Shown in pieces: positions 47,773 to 56,205 of a stretch of 64,000 nt of DNA (position 1 is the first letter of the stretch; each line of letters opens with the position of its first letter). The DNA is taken from assembly GCA_009691725.1 (NCBI GenBank), contig SIAP01000008.1:1-64000 (forward strand), in the 5' to 3' direction. Under the pieces are notes generated by a model. The model made no database searches. It was not told the origin of the DNA and saw only the letters and a program-made list of their open reading frames with translations. Source of the DNA: Phycisphaerales bacterium (GTDB taxonomy: Bacteria > Planctomycetota > Phycisphaerae > Phycisphaerales > SM1A02). Both the position numbers and the translations under genes were made by a program.

Positions 47773-47843
47773 TGGCCCATGGTGTAACGGTAGCACAGGA
47801 GATTTTGGTTCTCTTAGTCCTTGTTCGAATCAAGGTGGGCTAA
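47773..47843 (+). tRNA. tRNA-Gln (anticodon TTG)
   Basis: TGGCCCATGGTGTAACGGTAGCACAGGAGATTTTGGTTCTCTTAGTCCTTGTTCGAATCAAGGTGGGCTAA: acceptor TGGCCCA/TGGGCTA, anticodon stem GGAGA/TCTCT around TTTTGGT, T arm CCTTG-TTCGAAT-CAAGG. CCA not encoded. Confidence 0.95.
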
Positions 47844-47850
47844 TTCGTTT

Positions 47851-47906
47851 TTCCAGACTCGTTCTTCCAGATTCGTTCTTCCAGACTCGTTCTTCCAGAT
47901 TCGTTC
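47851..47906. repeat. 14-bp tandem repeat TTCCAGA[C/T]TCGTTC, four units alternating C/T
   Basis: ttccagactcgttc ttccagattcgttc ttccagactcgttc ttccagattcgttc, beginning 8 bp after tRNA-Gln. Confidence 0.92.
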
Positions 47907-47941
47907 GCACGCGTTCAAGACGGCATCCACAATTCTCTGCC

Positions 47942-48760
47942 ATGAATTCGCCTCAGCCATCCTCGCGATCGATCACCGCCGTCATTCTCGCGGCGGGCAA
48001 GGGAACGCGCATGAACAGCGATCTCCCCAAGGTGATGCATCATGCGCTGGGCAAGCCGCTCGTTGAATGGGTTGTCGACTCTGCAGTCGAAGCAGGAGCG
48101 ACACGCATCATTCTGGTGGTCGGACATCAACACGAGGTCGTGCGCGCGCACTTCGCCTCCCACCCTGCGCACATCGAATTCGTCCTGCAAAACCCACAAC
48201 TTGGCACGGGGCACGCCGTCGATCAGGCACGACCGCTCATTCAAGGCGATGCGCCGGATTGCCCGCTCCTGGTCCTCTGCGGTGATGGTCCTCTGATCAC
48301 GCCGGCGACCATCAACACCATTCTTGCAAAGCACATCGCTGCGCACGCCGCGGCAACACTTGCCACGAGCGTGATTCCGGATGCCGAAGGCTATGGACGC
48401 ATTCAACGAGATGGCACAGGTGCATTCGAGGCCATCGTGGAGCAGAAAGATTGCTCGCAGCAACAGCGCACCATTCGCGAAATCAATCCGTCGTACTACT
48501 GCTTTGCAACGGGCGCGCTGCTCGACACTCTTGGGCAAGTGAATAATCGCAACGCCAACGGCGAGTATTACATCACAGATGTCTTTGGCATTCTCACCCG
48601 AGCGGGGCACACCGTGCAGGTTGTGGATGCCGTCCCGCCTGAAGAAGTTCTGTCTGTCAACACCGAAGCACAACTCGCCGAAGTATCGGCGATCCTGCAG
48701 TCTCGACAACCGCGTCGAACCCCTGCGTGTTCGAGCCAACCCACGGAGACACGACGATGA
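47942..48760 (+). CDS. GlmU-like N-acetylglucosamine-1-phosphate uridylyltransferase (single NTP-transferase domain)
   Basis: 'ITAVILAAGKGTRMNSDLPKVMHHALGKPLVEWVVDSA', 'QNPQLGTGHAVDQA', 'LLVLCGDGPLI', 'NRNANGEYYITDVFGIL'. 272 aa, no hexapeptide acetyltransferase domain. Confidence 0.85.
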   Translation: MNSPQPSSRSITAVILAAGKGTRMNSDLPKVMHHALGKPLVEWVVDSAVEAGATRIILVVGHQHEVVRAHFASHPAHIEFVLQNPQLGTGHAVDQARPLIQGDAPDCPLLVLCGDGPLITPATINTILAKHIAAHAAATLATSVIPDAEGYGRIQRDGTGAFEAIVEQKDCSQQQRTIREINPSYYCFATGALLDTLGQVNNRNANGEYYITDVFGILTRAGHTVQVVDAVPPEEVLSVNTEAQLAEVSAILQSRQPRRTPACSSQPTETRR

Positions 48761-49740
48761 GCGCAAGCGATCGAGAACAACTGAAGATCTTTGCTGGATC
48801 AACTGGCCGCGCCCTCGCCAATGCGATGTGCGACCACCTGAAACTTCCCGTGGGCAGTGCGCAAACGACTGCGTTTCCGGATGGTGAACTCATCGTGAAA
48901 CTGGAAGAGGATGTCCGCGGTCGAGACTGTTACGTCGTGCAATCATCAAGTGATCCAGTGAACCAGACCATCATGGAATTGCTGGTGTTCATCGATTGCC
49001 TGCGTCGCGCCAGTGCCCGTCGGATCACGGCGGTCATCCCCTACTTTGGCTACGCGCGACAAGACCGCAAGGACGAAGGACGCGTGCCGATCACGGCGAA
49101 GTTGGTTGCCAATCTCATCACAACTGCTGGTGCGCAGCGTGTGCTTTGTATGGACCTCCACGCAGCACAAATTCAGGGCTTCTTTGACATTCCCGTCGAC
49201 CATCTCAGCGCCGCTCCTGTGATCGCCGATCACTTCCGTCGCATTCGCAGCGAACTCGGCGAACTCACCATCGTCTCGCCCGATGTCGGCAATGTGAAAG
49301 TCGCCAACATGTACGCAAACCTGCTGGGCGCGGACCTTGCGATCATCGATAAGCGCCGACACACAGGCTCCAAGGTCTCGGTGAAAAACCTCATCGGATC
49401 TGTCGAAGGGACGACCGTCTTGATGTTTGACGACATGATCTCGACCGCTGGCACCGTCTGCGAAGCGGCGCGCGTCGTGATGGAAGAGGGCGCACGAGCC
49501 GTCCATGTCGCGTGTACACACGGACTCTTTGTCGGGATGGCCTGCGAGCGACTGCTCGAGAGTCCCATCGCAAGCATCGTTGCGACCGACACGATTCCCG
49601 CTGGAAGTCGGCACAGAGCACTCGAATCAAAGTTGACCACCTTGTCGGTGGCGCCGCTCTTGGGCGAAGCTGTGCATCGCATTCACCATGATCAGTCCAT
49701 TTCGGCGCTCTTCAATACGGGCGCCGGAGTCAAGCGTTAG
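48757..49740 (+). CDS. prs: Ribose-phosphate pyrophosphokinase
   Basis: 'LKIFAGSTGRALANAMCDHL', 'VIPYFGYARQDRKDEGRVPITAKLVANLI', 'VLMFDDMISTAGTVCEAA'. Confidence 0.96.
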   Translation: MSASDREQLKIFAGSTGRALANAMCDHLKLPVGSAQTTAFPDGELIVKLEEDVRGRDCYVVQSSSDPVNQTIMELLVFIDCLRRASARRITAVIPYFGYARQDRKDEGRVPITAKLVANLITTAGAQRVLCMDLHAAQIQGFFDIPVDHLSAAPVIADHFRRIRSELGELTIVSPDVGNVKVANMYANLLGADLAIIDKRRHTGSKVSVKNLIGSVEGTTVLMFDDMISTAGTVCEAARVVMEEGARAVHVACTHGLFVGMACERLLESPIASIVATDTIPAGSRHRALESKLTTLSVAPLLGEAVHRIHHDQSISALFNTGAGVKR

Positions 49741-49767
49741 TTCCATATTGCACGAAGGAGATTTCTT

Positions 49768-50448
49768 ATGAGTCATGAAGTACCTGTTCTTGAAGCCCAG
49801 ACCCGCGATCGTCTGGGATCCCGTTACACCAAGCGCCTGCGCGCGACTGGGCAGTTGCCCGCTGTGATCTATGGTCACGGAAGTCAACCCGAATCGGTCA
49901 GCGTCGACGAAAAGTTGATGCTCTCGTCACTGCGCCGAGGTCTGCATGTGTTCGAAGTGAAACTGGGCGGCAAGAGCGAGACGTGTCTCGTGAAGGATTT
50001 GCAGTTCGGATGGCTTGGCGACAATGTCATCCATGTCGACTTCGCACGCGTCAACCTTGATGAAGAGGTCACCGTGTCGGTCACGCTCAATTTCATTGGA
50101 ACGCCAGAGGCCGCCAAGCGACCAGGATCAGTGCTCACCCACGACATCTCTGAGTTGCAGGTGCGCTGCAAGGTGCGCGACATTCCGGAGACGATCCGCA
50201 TCGACCTCACTCACATGGCTGGCGACATCATGACCGTTGCCGAGTTGAAACTCGACGCGGGCGTGAAGGCCGTCAGCAATCCGCACTTCGCGTTGGCTCG
50301 CGTCGTCATCGTGATCGAAGAGGCAACAGGCGAAGCCGCTGTTGGAGTTGCTGCACCAGTCGCGCCAGAAGTGTTGACAGCGAAGAAGGAAGAGCCAGGA
50401 GCAGGCGCAACTGGTTCCGACGACAAGAAGGCAGACAAGAAGAAGTAA
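49768..50448 (+). CDS. rplY: 50S ribosomal protein L25 (CTC form)
   Basis: 'LEAQTRDRLGSRYTKRLRATGQLPAVIYGHGSQPESVSVDEKLM', 'HVDFARVNLDEEVTVSVTLNFIGTPEA'; AAGGAG SD. Confidence 0.93.
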   Translation: MSHEVPVLEAQTRDRLGSRYTKRLRATGQLPAVIYGHGSQPESVSVDEKLMLSSLRRGLHVFEVKLGGKSETCLVKDLQFGWLGDNVIHVDFARVNLDEEVTVSVTLNFIGTPEAAKRPGSVLTHDISELQVRCKVRDIPETIRIDLTHMAGDIMTVAELKLDAGVKAVSNPHFALARVVIVIEEATGEAAVGVAAPVAPEVLTAKKEEPGAGATGSDDKKADKKK

Positions 50449-50483
50449 TCCCCCTTCAATCGAAGTATTCCAAGGAGTTTTGT

Positions 50484-51107
50484 GTGAAGTTAATCGTCGG
50501 TCTCGGAAATCCAGGTCTTCAATACGCACGAACGCGACACAATGTCGGGTTCGAGGCGATCGACCGTTTGGCTCGCCGTGTCGTCAACCCCGCTGCCTCA
50601 GCCGGTGTTGGTTGCGCACGTGCGCGTTTCAACGGGTTGACTTTGGAAGCCGACATCGGCGATCAACGCGTGCTCCTGCTCAAGCCCACAACATTCATGA
50701 ATCGATCCGGAAAGTCCGTGGCGGAAGCCATCGGGTTTTTCAAGATGGATGCGGCGACCGATCTGTTGGTGATCGCCGATGACATCGATCTGCCCTGCGG
50801 ATCGCTGCGCATTCGTGGAGATGGCGGCGCGGGAGGACACAACGGACTCGCGGACATTCTTGCCGCGCTGGGGAGCCCCCAGTGGAGTCGGTGTCGAATC
50901 GGAATCGACAAACCTGGAATCATTCCACAGGCTGACTATGTGCTTGGCCGTTTTACAGATGACCAAGCGCCGCAGGTGGATGAATGCATCGATCAAGCCT
51001 GTCTCGCCGTGCAAGTGTGGTGTCGCGAAGGGCTCGCGGCATCGATGAATCAATTCAACAAGAAGGTGACCGCCAACGCTGGCGAGCCGCCACACAATTC
51101 AAACTGA
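50484..51107 (+). CDS. pth: Peptidyl-tRNA hydrolase
   Basis: 'KLIVGLGNPGLQYARTRHNVGFEAIDRLA', 'LLKPTTFMNRSGKSV', 'GDGGAGGHNGLADILAAL'; GTG start. Confidence 0.94.
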   Translation: MKLIVGLGNPGLQYARTRHNVGFEAIDRLARRVVNPAASAGVGCARARFNGLTLEADIGDQRVLLLKPTTFMNRSGKSVAEAIGFFKMDAATDLLVIADDIDLPCGSLRIRGDGGAGGHNGLADILAALGSPQWSRCRIGIDKPGIIPQADYVLGRFTDDQAPQVDECIDQACLAVQVWCREGLAASMNQFNKKVTANAGEPPHNSN

Positions 51108-51136
51108 CTGTTCTATGTCTCACAAAGGAGTTTCTT

Positions 51137-51571
51137 ATGTCAACTGACACCGTATCGAAGACCGTTCGCCAATATGAAGGCATGTTCCTCTTCCCGCAAG
51201 CCGTCACCGCAGATCTCACCGCTGCGTCAGATCATGTTCGTGATTCCATCACGCGACATGGTGGTGAAGTTGTCAGCCTCGTCAAATGGGACGAGCGACG
51301 GCTCGCCTTCGACATCGCTGGCAACAAGCGCGGCGTCTACTTCTTGGCGTACTTCACCGCGCCAACCTCGTCCATCGCATCGATCGAACGCGATTGCAAT
51401 CTCTCGGAGCGCATGCTTCGTGCGATGATTGTGAAAGCCGATCATCTCTCGACCGAGCAGATGCAGGATGCCGAAGGGCAGGCGCGACTCTTGATGGAGT
51501 CAAAGCTCCGTCGCCAGACCGCCGACGCGGTCGAGGGTGAAGGCGAAGCGCCGCCGCCCGTCATGGACTGA
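51137..51571 (+). CDS. rpsF: 30S ribosomal protein S6
   Basis: 'QYEGMFLFPQAVTADLTAASDHVRDSITRHGGEVVSLVKWDERRLAFDIAGNKRGVYFLAYFTA'; AAAGGAG SD. Confidence 0.93.
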   Translation: MSTDTVSKTVRQYEGMFLFPQAVTADLTAASDHVRDSITRHGGEVVSLVKWDERRLAFDIAGNKRGVYFLAYFTAPTSSIASIERDCNLSERMLRAMIVKADHLSTEQMQDAEGQARLLMESKLRRQTADAVEGEGEAPPPVMD

Positions 51572-51604
51572 TCCGGGCGCAGCCTCACGCGCGATCCATT
51601 CCAA

Positions 51605-51639
51605 CCCCGCTCCTTCTCACGATGAAGGCGCGGGGTTTT
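51605..51639 (+). terminator. Rho-independent terminator after rpsF
   Basis: CCCCGC-T-CCTTC-tcacgat-GAAGG-C-GCGGGG followed by TTTTCT. Confidence 0.85.
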
Positions 51640-51747
51640 CTGTGGGTGGGTGTTGGGTTCTCCCGCGCTCGCGACCACAAGAATTTCTTCTCTGTTTGGA
51701 TGGATCCTGCTGCACCGCGATAGGATCGCGCCAAGGAGACCACAACT

Positions 51748-52197
51748 ATGGCGAGTTACAACAAAGTATTGCTGATGGGAAATCTCACTCGGGATGTCGA
51801 ACTCAAGCACATCGCTGGGAATCAAGCTGTCGCAGAGATCGGATTGGCCGTGAACCGACGGTACAAGACGAAGGAGGGTGAAGACCGCGAAGAAACAACC
51901 TTCGTCGACTGCGAAGCGTGGGGACGCACCGCAGAGGTGATGAAGCAGTACCTCTCGAAGGGACGACCCGTCTTCATCGAAGGACGACTCAAGTTGGATC
52001 AATGGACCGACAAGGATGGACAGAAGCGATCGAAGATGCGCGTCGTCATCGAAACCTTCCAATTCCTCGGCGGACCAGCCGGTGGCGGTGAGGGCACAGG
52101 CGGCGGTGCAAGTCGCTCTGTCACAGCATCTCGCTCGGAGCAATCAGGTGGTGGCGAGGGGCATGTGCCGACTCCGGAGGAAGACATTCCATTCTGA
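51748..52197 (+). CDS. ssb: Single-stranded DNA-binding protein
   Basis: 'YNKVLLMGNLTRDVELKHIAGNQAVAEIGLAVNRRYKTKEGEDREETTFVDCEAWGRTAEVMKQYLSKGRPVFIEGRLKLDQWTDKDGQKRSKMRVV', acidic tail ending 'EDIPF'. Confidence 0.96.
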   Translation: MASYNKVLLMGNLTRDVELKHIAGNQAVAEIGLAVNRRYKTKEGEDREETTFVDCEAWGRTAEVMKQYLSKGRPVFIEGRLKLDQWTDKDGQKRSKMRVVIETFQFLGGPAGGGEGTGGGASRSVTASRSEQSGGGEGHVPTPEEDIPF

Positions 52198-52258
52198 ATC
52201 AAGGGGTGGTTGAGGTTTCGGTGGGCAAGTCGGTCGGTCCTCCGGTGGGCCATTCACA

Positions 52259-52306
52259 GGTCTTTCGATAGGTCTTTCGATAGGTCTTTCGATAGGCCTT
52301 TCGATA
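52259..52306. repeat. 12-bp tandem repeat GGTCTTTCGATA, four units, ending 12 bp before a start codon
   Basis: ggtctttcgata x3 then ggcctttcgata, then ggcttgggtggtATG. Confidence 0.92.
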
Positions 52307-52318
52307 GGCTTGGGTGGT

Positions 52319-53530
52319 ATGAAGCCCCACAGCAAGAAGCCCCTCCATCTCGAGAGTCGATGCATCCACGGCGGACAACGCCCCGATCCAACCACGGGCG
52401 CGGTGATGCCGCCGATTTACACCTCGTCGACTTTCGTCCAAGAGTCGCCAGGTGTGCACAAGGGTTTTGAGTATTCGCGCAGCCACAATGTCACGCGGTT
52501 TGCCTTTGAGCGTTGCATTGCGGACCTCGAATCGAGCGGACTGAGCGAAGCGGAAGATCGCACGCAAGGCGGGTTCGCGTTTGCGAGCGGACTCGCGGCG
52601 AGCGCGACCTGTCTCGAGCTGCTCGACGCCGGGTCGACGATCCTGTGCATGGATGATGTCTACGGCGGCACCAACCGACTTCTCCAACGAGTTCGGCAGC
52701 GCTCACAGGGACTCAAAGTGGTCTTCGCAGACATGAGCGACCCCGTCGAGCTCAATCGCGTTGCGACGGCGTGCAAGCCACAGATGATTTGGACGGAAAC
52801 TCCGACGAATCCAACGCTCAAGGTTGTGGACATCGCTGCGGTCGCACGCGTTGGAAAGGCGGTTGGCGCCATCACCGTCGTCGACAACACCTTCGCATCG
52901 CCCATTCTTCAGCGCCCACTCGAACTGGGCATCGACATCGTGATGCACTCAACGACGAAGTACCTCGGCGGGCATAGTGATGTCGTCGGCGGATGTCTCG
53001 TCACGCGCCATCGCGATCTCGCAGAGAAACTCAGATTCATGCAGAACGCAATCGGCAGCGTGATGGGTCCCTTCGATGCCTATCTCACGCTGCGCGGAGC
53101 AAAGACACTGAGCCTACGGATGCGCCGCCACTGCGAGTCTGCGCAGCGCATCGCAGTGTGGCTCGAATCTCACCCCGCTGTCGAGCGCGTGGTCTACCCG
53201 GGACTCGCATCCCATCCACAACACGCACTCGCCGCCCGTCAAATGCAATTGAACGGCGCACCTGCGTTCGGTGGCATGATCACGATCCATCTTCGCGGCG
53301 GCATTGATGAAAGTCGCCGGTTCTTGGAACGCGTTCACCTCTTCGCCCTCGCCGAGAGTCTCGGAGGCGTCGAAAGCTTGATCGAACACCCAGCGATCAT
53401 GACACACGCGAGCGTGCCTGCAATAGAGCGCGCGGCGCTGGGAATCAGCGATTCGCTGGTGCGACTTTCGGTTGGCATCGAAGATGTCGACGACTTGATC
53501 GCAGACCTTTCGCACGCGCTTGTGAAGTGA
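52319..53530 (+). CDS. Cystathionine gamma-synthase/lyase family PLP enzyme
   Basis: 'TSSTFVQESPGVHKGFEYSRSHNVTRFAFERCIADLE', 'VDNTFASPILQRPLELGIDIVMHSTTKYLGGHSDVVGG' (PLP Lys), 'SLGGVESLIEHPAIMTHA', 'LVRLSVGIEDVDDLIADL'. Confidence 0.93.
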   Translation: MKPHSKKPLHLESRCIHGGQRPDPTTGAVMPPIYTSSTFVQESPGVHKGFEYSRSHNVTRFAFERCIADLESSGLSEAEDRTQGGFAFASGLAASATCLELLDAGSTILCMDDVYGGTNRLLQRVRQRSQGLKVVFADMSDPVELNRVATACKPQMIWTETPTNPTLKVVDIAAVARVGKAVGAITVVDNTFASPILQRPLELGIDIVMHSTTKYLGGHSDVVGGCLVTRHRDLAEKLRFMQNAIGSVMGPFDAYLTLRGAKTLSLRMRRHCESAQRIAVWLESHPAVERVVYPGLASHPQHALAARQMQLNGAPAFGGMITIHLRGGIDESRRFLERVHLFALAESLGGVESLIEHPAIMTHASVPAIERAALGISDSLVRLSVGIEDVDDLIADLSHALVK

Positions 53531-53535
53531 TCCTG

Positions 53536-56205
53536 TCAGCGGGTCGGCGCTGGCGGTAGCGCAGAAGAAGTTGCAGAACGGTCCACCCAGAAACCATTGC
53601 GCCAGAGTGAACGCGCGACGTCCGCGCCAAACAATTCGCTCGGCGACCCGAGCGGAGCATCTCCGATTGGTCGACCTTCGCCAAGTGCAAACGCATCGGA
53701 CCAGAGATCATCTTTGGATCGCAAGAGCGCCCGCTCCAGACGGAGTAACGATTCGATCGTCTCGTCGGAGAGCGTTGGCGCAACCCCATTCACACTCTCC
53801 AGCGCGATGCGATCAAACTCTGCGGCACCGCCCGGCACTTCGGCAATGAGCGTCTCAAAGACCGCGCGTACCTGCGCGTCCTTGAGACGATCATTCGATC
53901 TTCGCCCGTTTCCTCGGCGATACTCGGTCAGCGCATCAACAATTGCCAGGCGCACCTGAGATCCGCTGCGTCGCACACTCGCGTGGGAGTCACCCTTGAC
54001 CTCGAGTTGCGTGTCGCTGAATCGTTGCGCGATGGCGAACCACCAACGCGCGAGCGTCCCCCCGCTGGAATCGAGCGAATCCTCGAGCGCCGCCAGTCCA
54101 AGCGCCGCTGAGGTACCGACCTTCTGCGAATCCAGCACTCCAGCGAGGGCATACAACTGTCGAGCGAGAGCGCGACTCTCGGGCTGGCCCGAATCATCCG
54201 CGACCTCTTCCGCGAGGCGCAGATAATCCTCGGCCACCTCCGGATCGAGCGCCGCAAGTCGCGCACCCCACCGCTGCGATAGCTCGTTGGATGTTGGCAC
54301 ATCCCACTCGCGGGACGTTGGGGCATCCAATATGAAGGGCTCGGCTGCCCTCCATGGCGGCAGACCCAACGAGATCGCATCGAGCGCCAGCATTCCTCGC
54401 GCATTGGCGATCGCCTGCCCGAGTGCGGTCGATGCGTGCGCACGCGCTGCGGCTGCGTCCCCAAGCACGCCTGCGATGGATTGTCGATCGACAGCACGTC
54501 TCTCGGTGAGAGCGGATGATTGTGCTCGAAGCAATGCGCTCCCATTCAACACGAGCGCATGCAATGCTCCACCCAACTCCCAACGGTCGTCGCGAACACG
54601 CGCGGCGCTATTGTGTGGATTGATGCACCAAAGAAGTTCAGCCGGATCTTGCGACGAGGTGGTGATCGACAACCGGCGAGCGATCTTTCCAAGCGTGATG
54701 ACTACATCTTGGGTTGCGCGATCCAATTGACTCGCACGCGACCCGCGCAACTCGATCATCTTCCCGACAAGTGCGGCGTGTGATCCGCAGTGCCCCTCAA
54801 GTCCACTCGGATCGACGCCACTCAGCGCACGAATCATGCCAGAAAGCGCAGGATTCGCAGCGAATTCGTCGAACCGTTCATCGATTGCTTCGAGCACTGA
54901 CATCGCATCCATGCCGCGCGCCACCAGGATTCCCTGCGCGATTGTTCGACTCGCCGATGTGGGTCCCTTCAGAACCTCTTCCACCAATCGTCGCGCATCG
55001 AGCGGACCCGGCGCGATCGGACGCGTGCGGTACTCGCGAAGGATGGCGAGTCGTGCTTGATTCGTCCCCGCGAATAGAGAGAGGCTCTTGCGCAGTGCGC
55101 CATCATGTTCCATCGTCACGGGAAGCAGTGGCGAAGAGCGTGCTGGCATACTCACCGCAACGTCAGTCGAAACAGTTTCAAGCAGCAGCGAAGCCTCGCG
55201 ATCCTCACCCACCTCCAACTGTCGCGCCACAAGGTCCAGGACCATCATCCGCTCGAGCAAGATCGTTTGTCGCAGTGGCTCATCGAGAGCGTCGATTGCA
55301 ACAACTCTCTCGCCGCCGATGGTCATGGCCCTGGCGGGAACTCCAGATTCTGTGTTTGGAATGGCAGACGCTGCATCGACTGCACGTCGCCACCGCTCGC
55401 GCAGAGCCCGGGTGAACTCGGTGAGCTCTGGTCGATCGACAGTCGATTCTTCGGGGAGTGACTGCGACTGCGGGGTTGAACCCCGTGGTTGAGTGGATGG
55501 GTCAGTGGGTTGGGTATCGGGACGGGGATTCCGCGCGCTCCAGTCCTGCAGAGTGGTGGGCGACTCACCGACGACGGGCGCATCGGCACTGGCCTGTTGA
55601 GGTGTGCCATCACGAGGCACCAACGGAGATTGCACTGCAGTCGCCGACGCATCGACCGCCGAAGCTGCAGGGGTCTGTGATCGCATCATGACGATCTCAC
55701 CAATCAGTCCAATCACCGAGAGCACGACTGCAGTCGCAAGCAACCACGGCACTGGGTGTGTGGCATCACCAGTGACGGGCTCATTGGTGACCCTCTGCAC
55801 AACATCGATGGGACGATTCGATCCGACACACACCGCAGACCGATTGACCGCAGTCTGCGCAAGCAACATTCGCGCTCGACGGGGGTCTCGGCGCATGTAC
55901 ACCATTGCCGCCATCCCTCGAACCCGCAGATGCGGCGGATGTGATGGCGCGTGTGATGGCGCCGCGTCGGGTCGATCGGTTGGACCCGACCCGCTCGCCG
56001 CCGCCACGCGCTGCGCAGCGTTGCGAACTTCGCGCATCGCCATTGCAACGACTTGCGCTGGCTCATCGACATGCGCCGCAATCGCGCGAAGTCGAGCCTC
56101 CGTTGCAGCGATGATGAGTGCGCGAGTCGCCCCCAGACTCACCCCGAGCAATGCACAGTCATCAGCATCCGCCGCAATCTTGAGCAGTCGGCGTGCGTCA
56201 CTCAC
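53536..56205 (-). CDS. Large single-pass membrane protein; possible J-like N-terminal domain
   Basis: 'CALLGVSLGATRALIIAATEARLRAIAAHV' N-terminal helical domain, TM 'WLLATAVVLSVIGLIGEIVMM', large helical C-terminal region. GTG start overlaps the upstream stop by 4 bp. Confidence 0.65.
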   Translation of the reverse strand: MSDARRLLKIAADADDCALLGVSLGATRALIIAATEARLRAIAAHVDEPAQVVAMAMREVRNAAQRVAAASGSGPTDRPDAAPSHAPSHPPHLRVRGMAAMVYMRRDPRRARMLLAQTAVNRSAVCVGSNRPIDVVQRVTNEPVTGDATHPVPWLLATAVVLSVIGLIGEIVMMRSQTPAASAVDASATAVQSPLVPRDGTPQQASADAPVVGESPTTLQDWSARNPRPDTQPTDPSTQPRGSTPQSQSLPEESTVDRPELTEFTRALRERWRRAVDAASAIPNTESGVPARAMTIGGERVVAIDALDEPLRQTILLERMMVLDLVARQLEVGEDREASLLLETVSTDVAVSMPARSSPLLPVTMEHDGALRKSLSLFAGTNQARLAILREYRTRPIAPGPLDARRLVEEVLKGPTSASRTIAQGILVARGMDAMSVLEAIDERFDEFAANPALSGMIRALSGVDPSGLEGHCGSHAALVGKMIELRGSRASQLDRATQDVVITLGKIARRLSITTSSQDPAELLWCINPHNSAARVRDDRWELGGALHALVLNGSALLRAQSSALTERRAVDRQSIAGVLGDAAAARAHASTALGQAIANARGMLALDAISLGLPPWRAAEPFILDAPTSREWDVPTSNELSQRWGARLAALDPEVAEDYLRLAEEVADDSGQPESRALARQLYALAGVLDSQKVGTSAALGLAALEDSLDSSGGTLARWWFAIAQRFSDTQLEVKGDSHASVRRSGSQVRLAIVDALTEYRRGNGRRSNDRLKDAQVRAVFETLIAEVPGGAAEFDRIALESVNGVAPTLSDETIESLLRLERALLRSKDDLWSDAFALGEGRPIGDAPLGSPSELFGADVARSLWRNGFWVDRSATSSALPPAPTR

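Noticed and set aside
47851-47906. Short repeats as a CRISPR array
   Set aside because: Units are contiguous 14-mers with no spacers and no cas genes nearby; same for 5744-5803 and 52259-52306.
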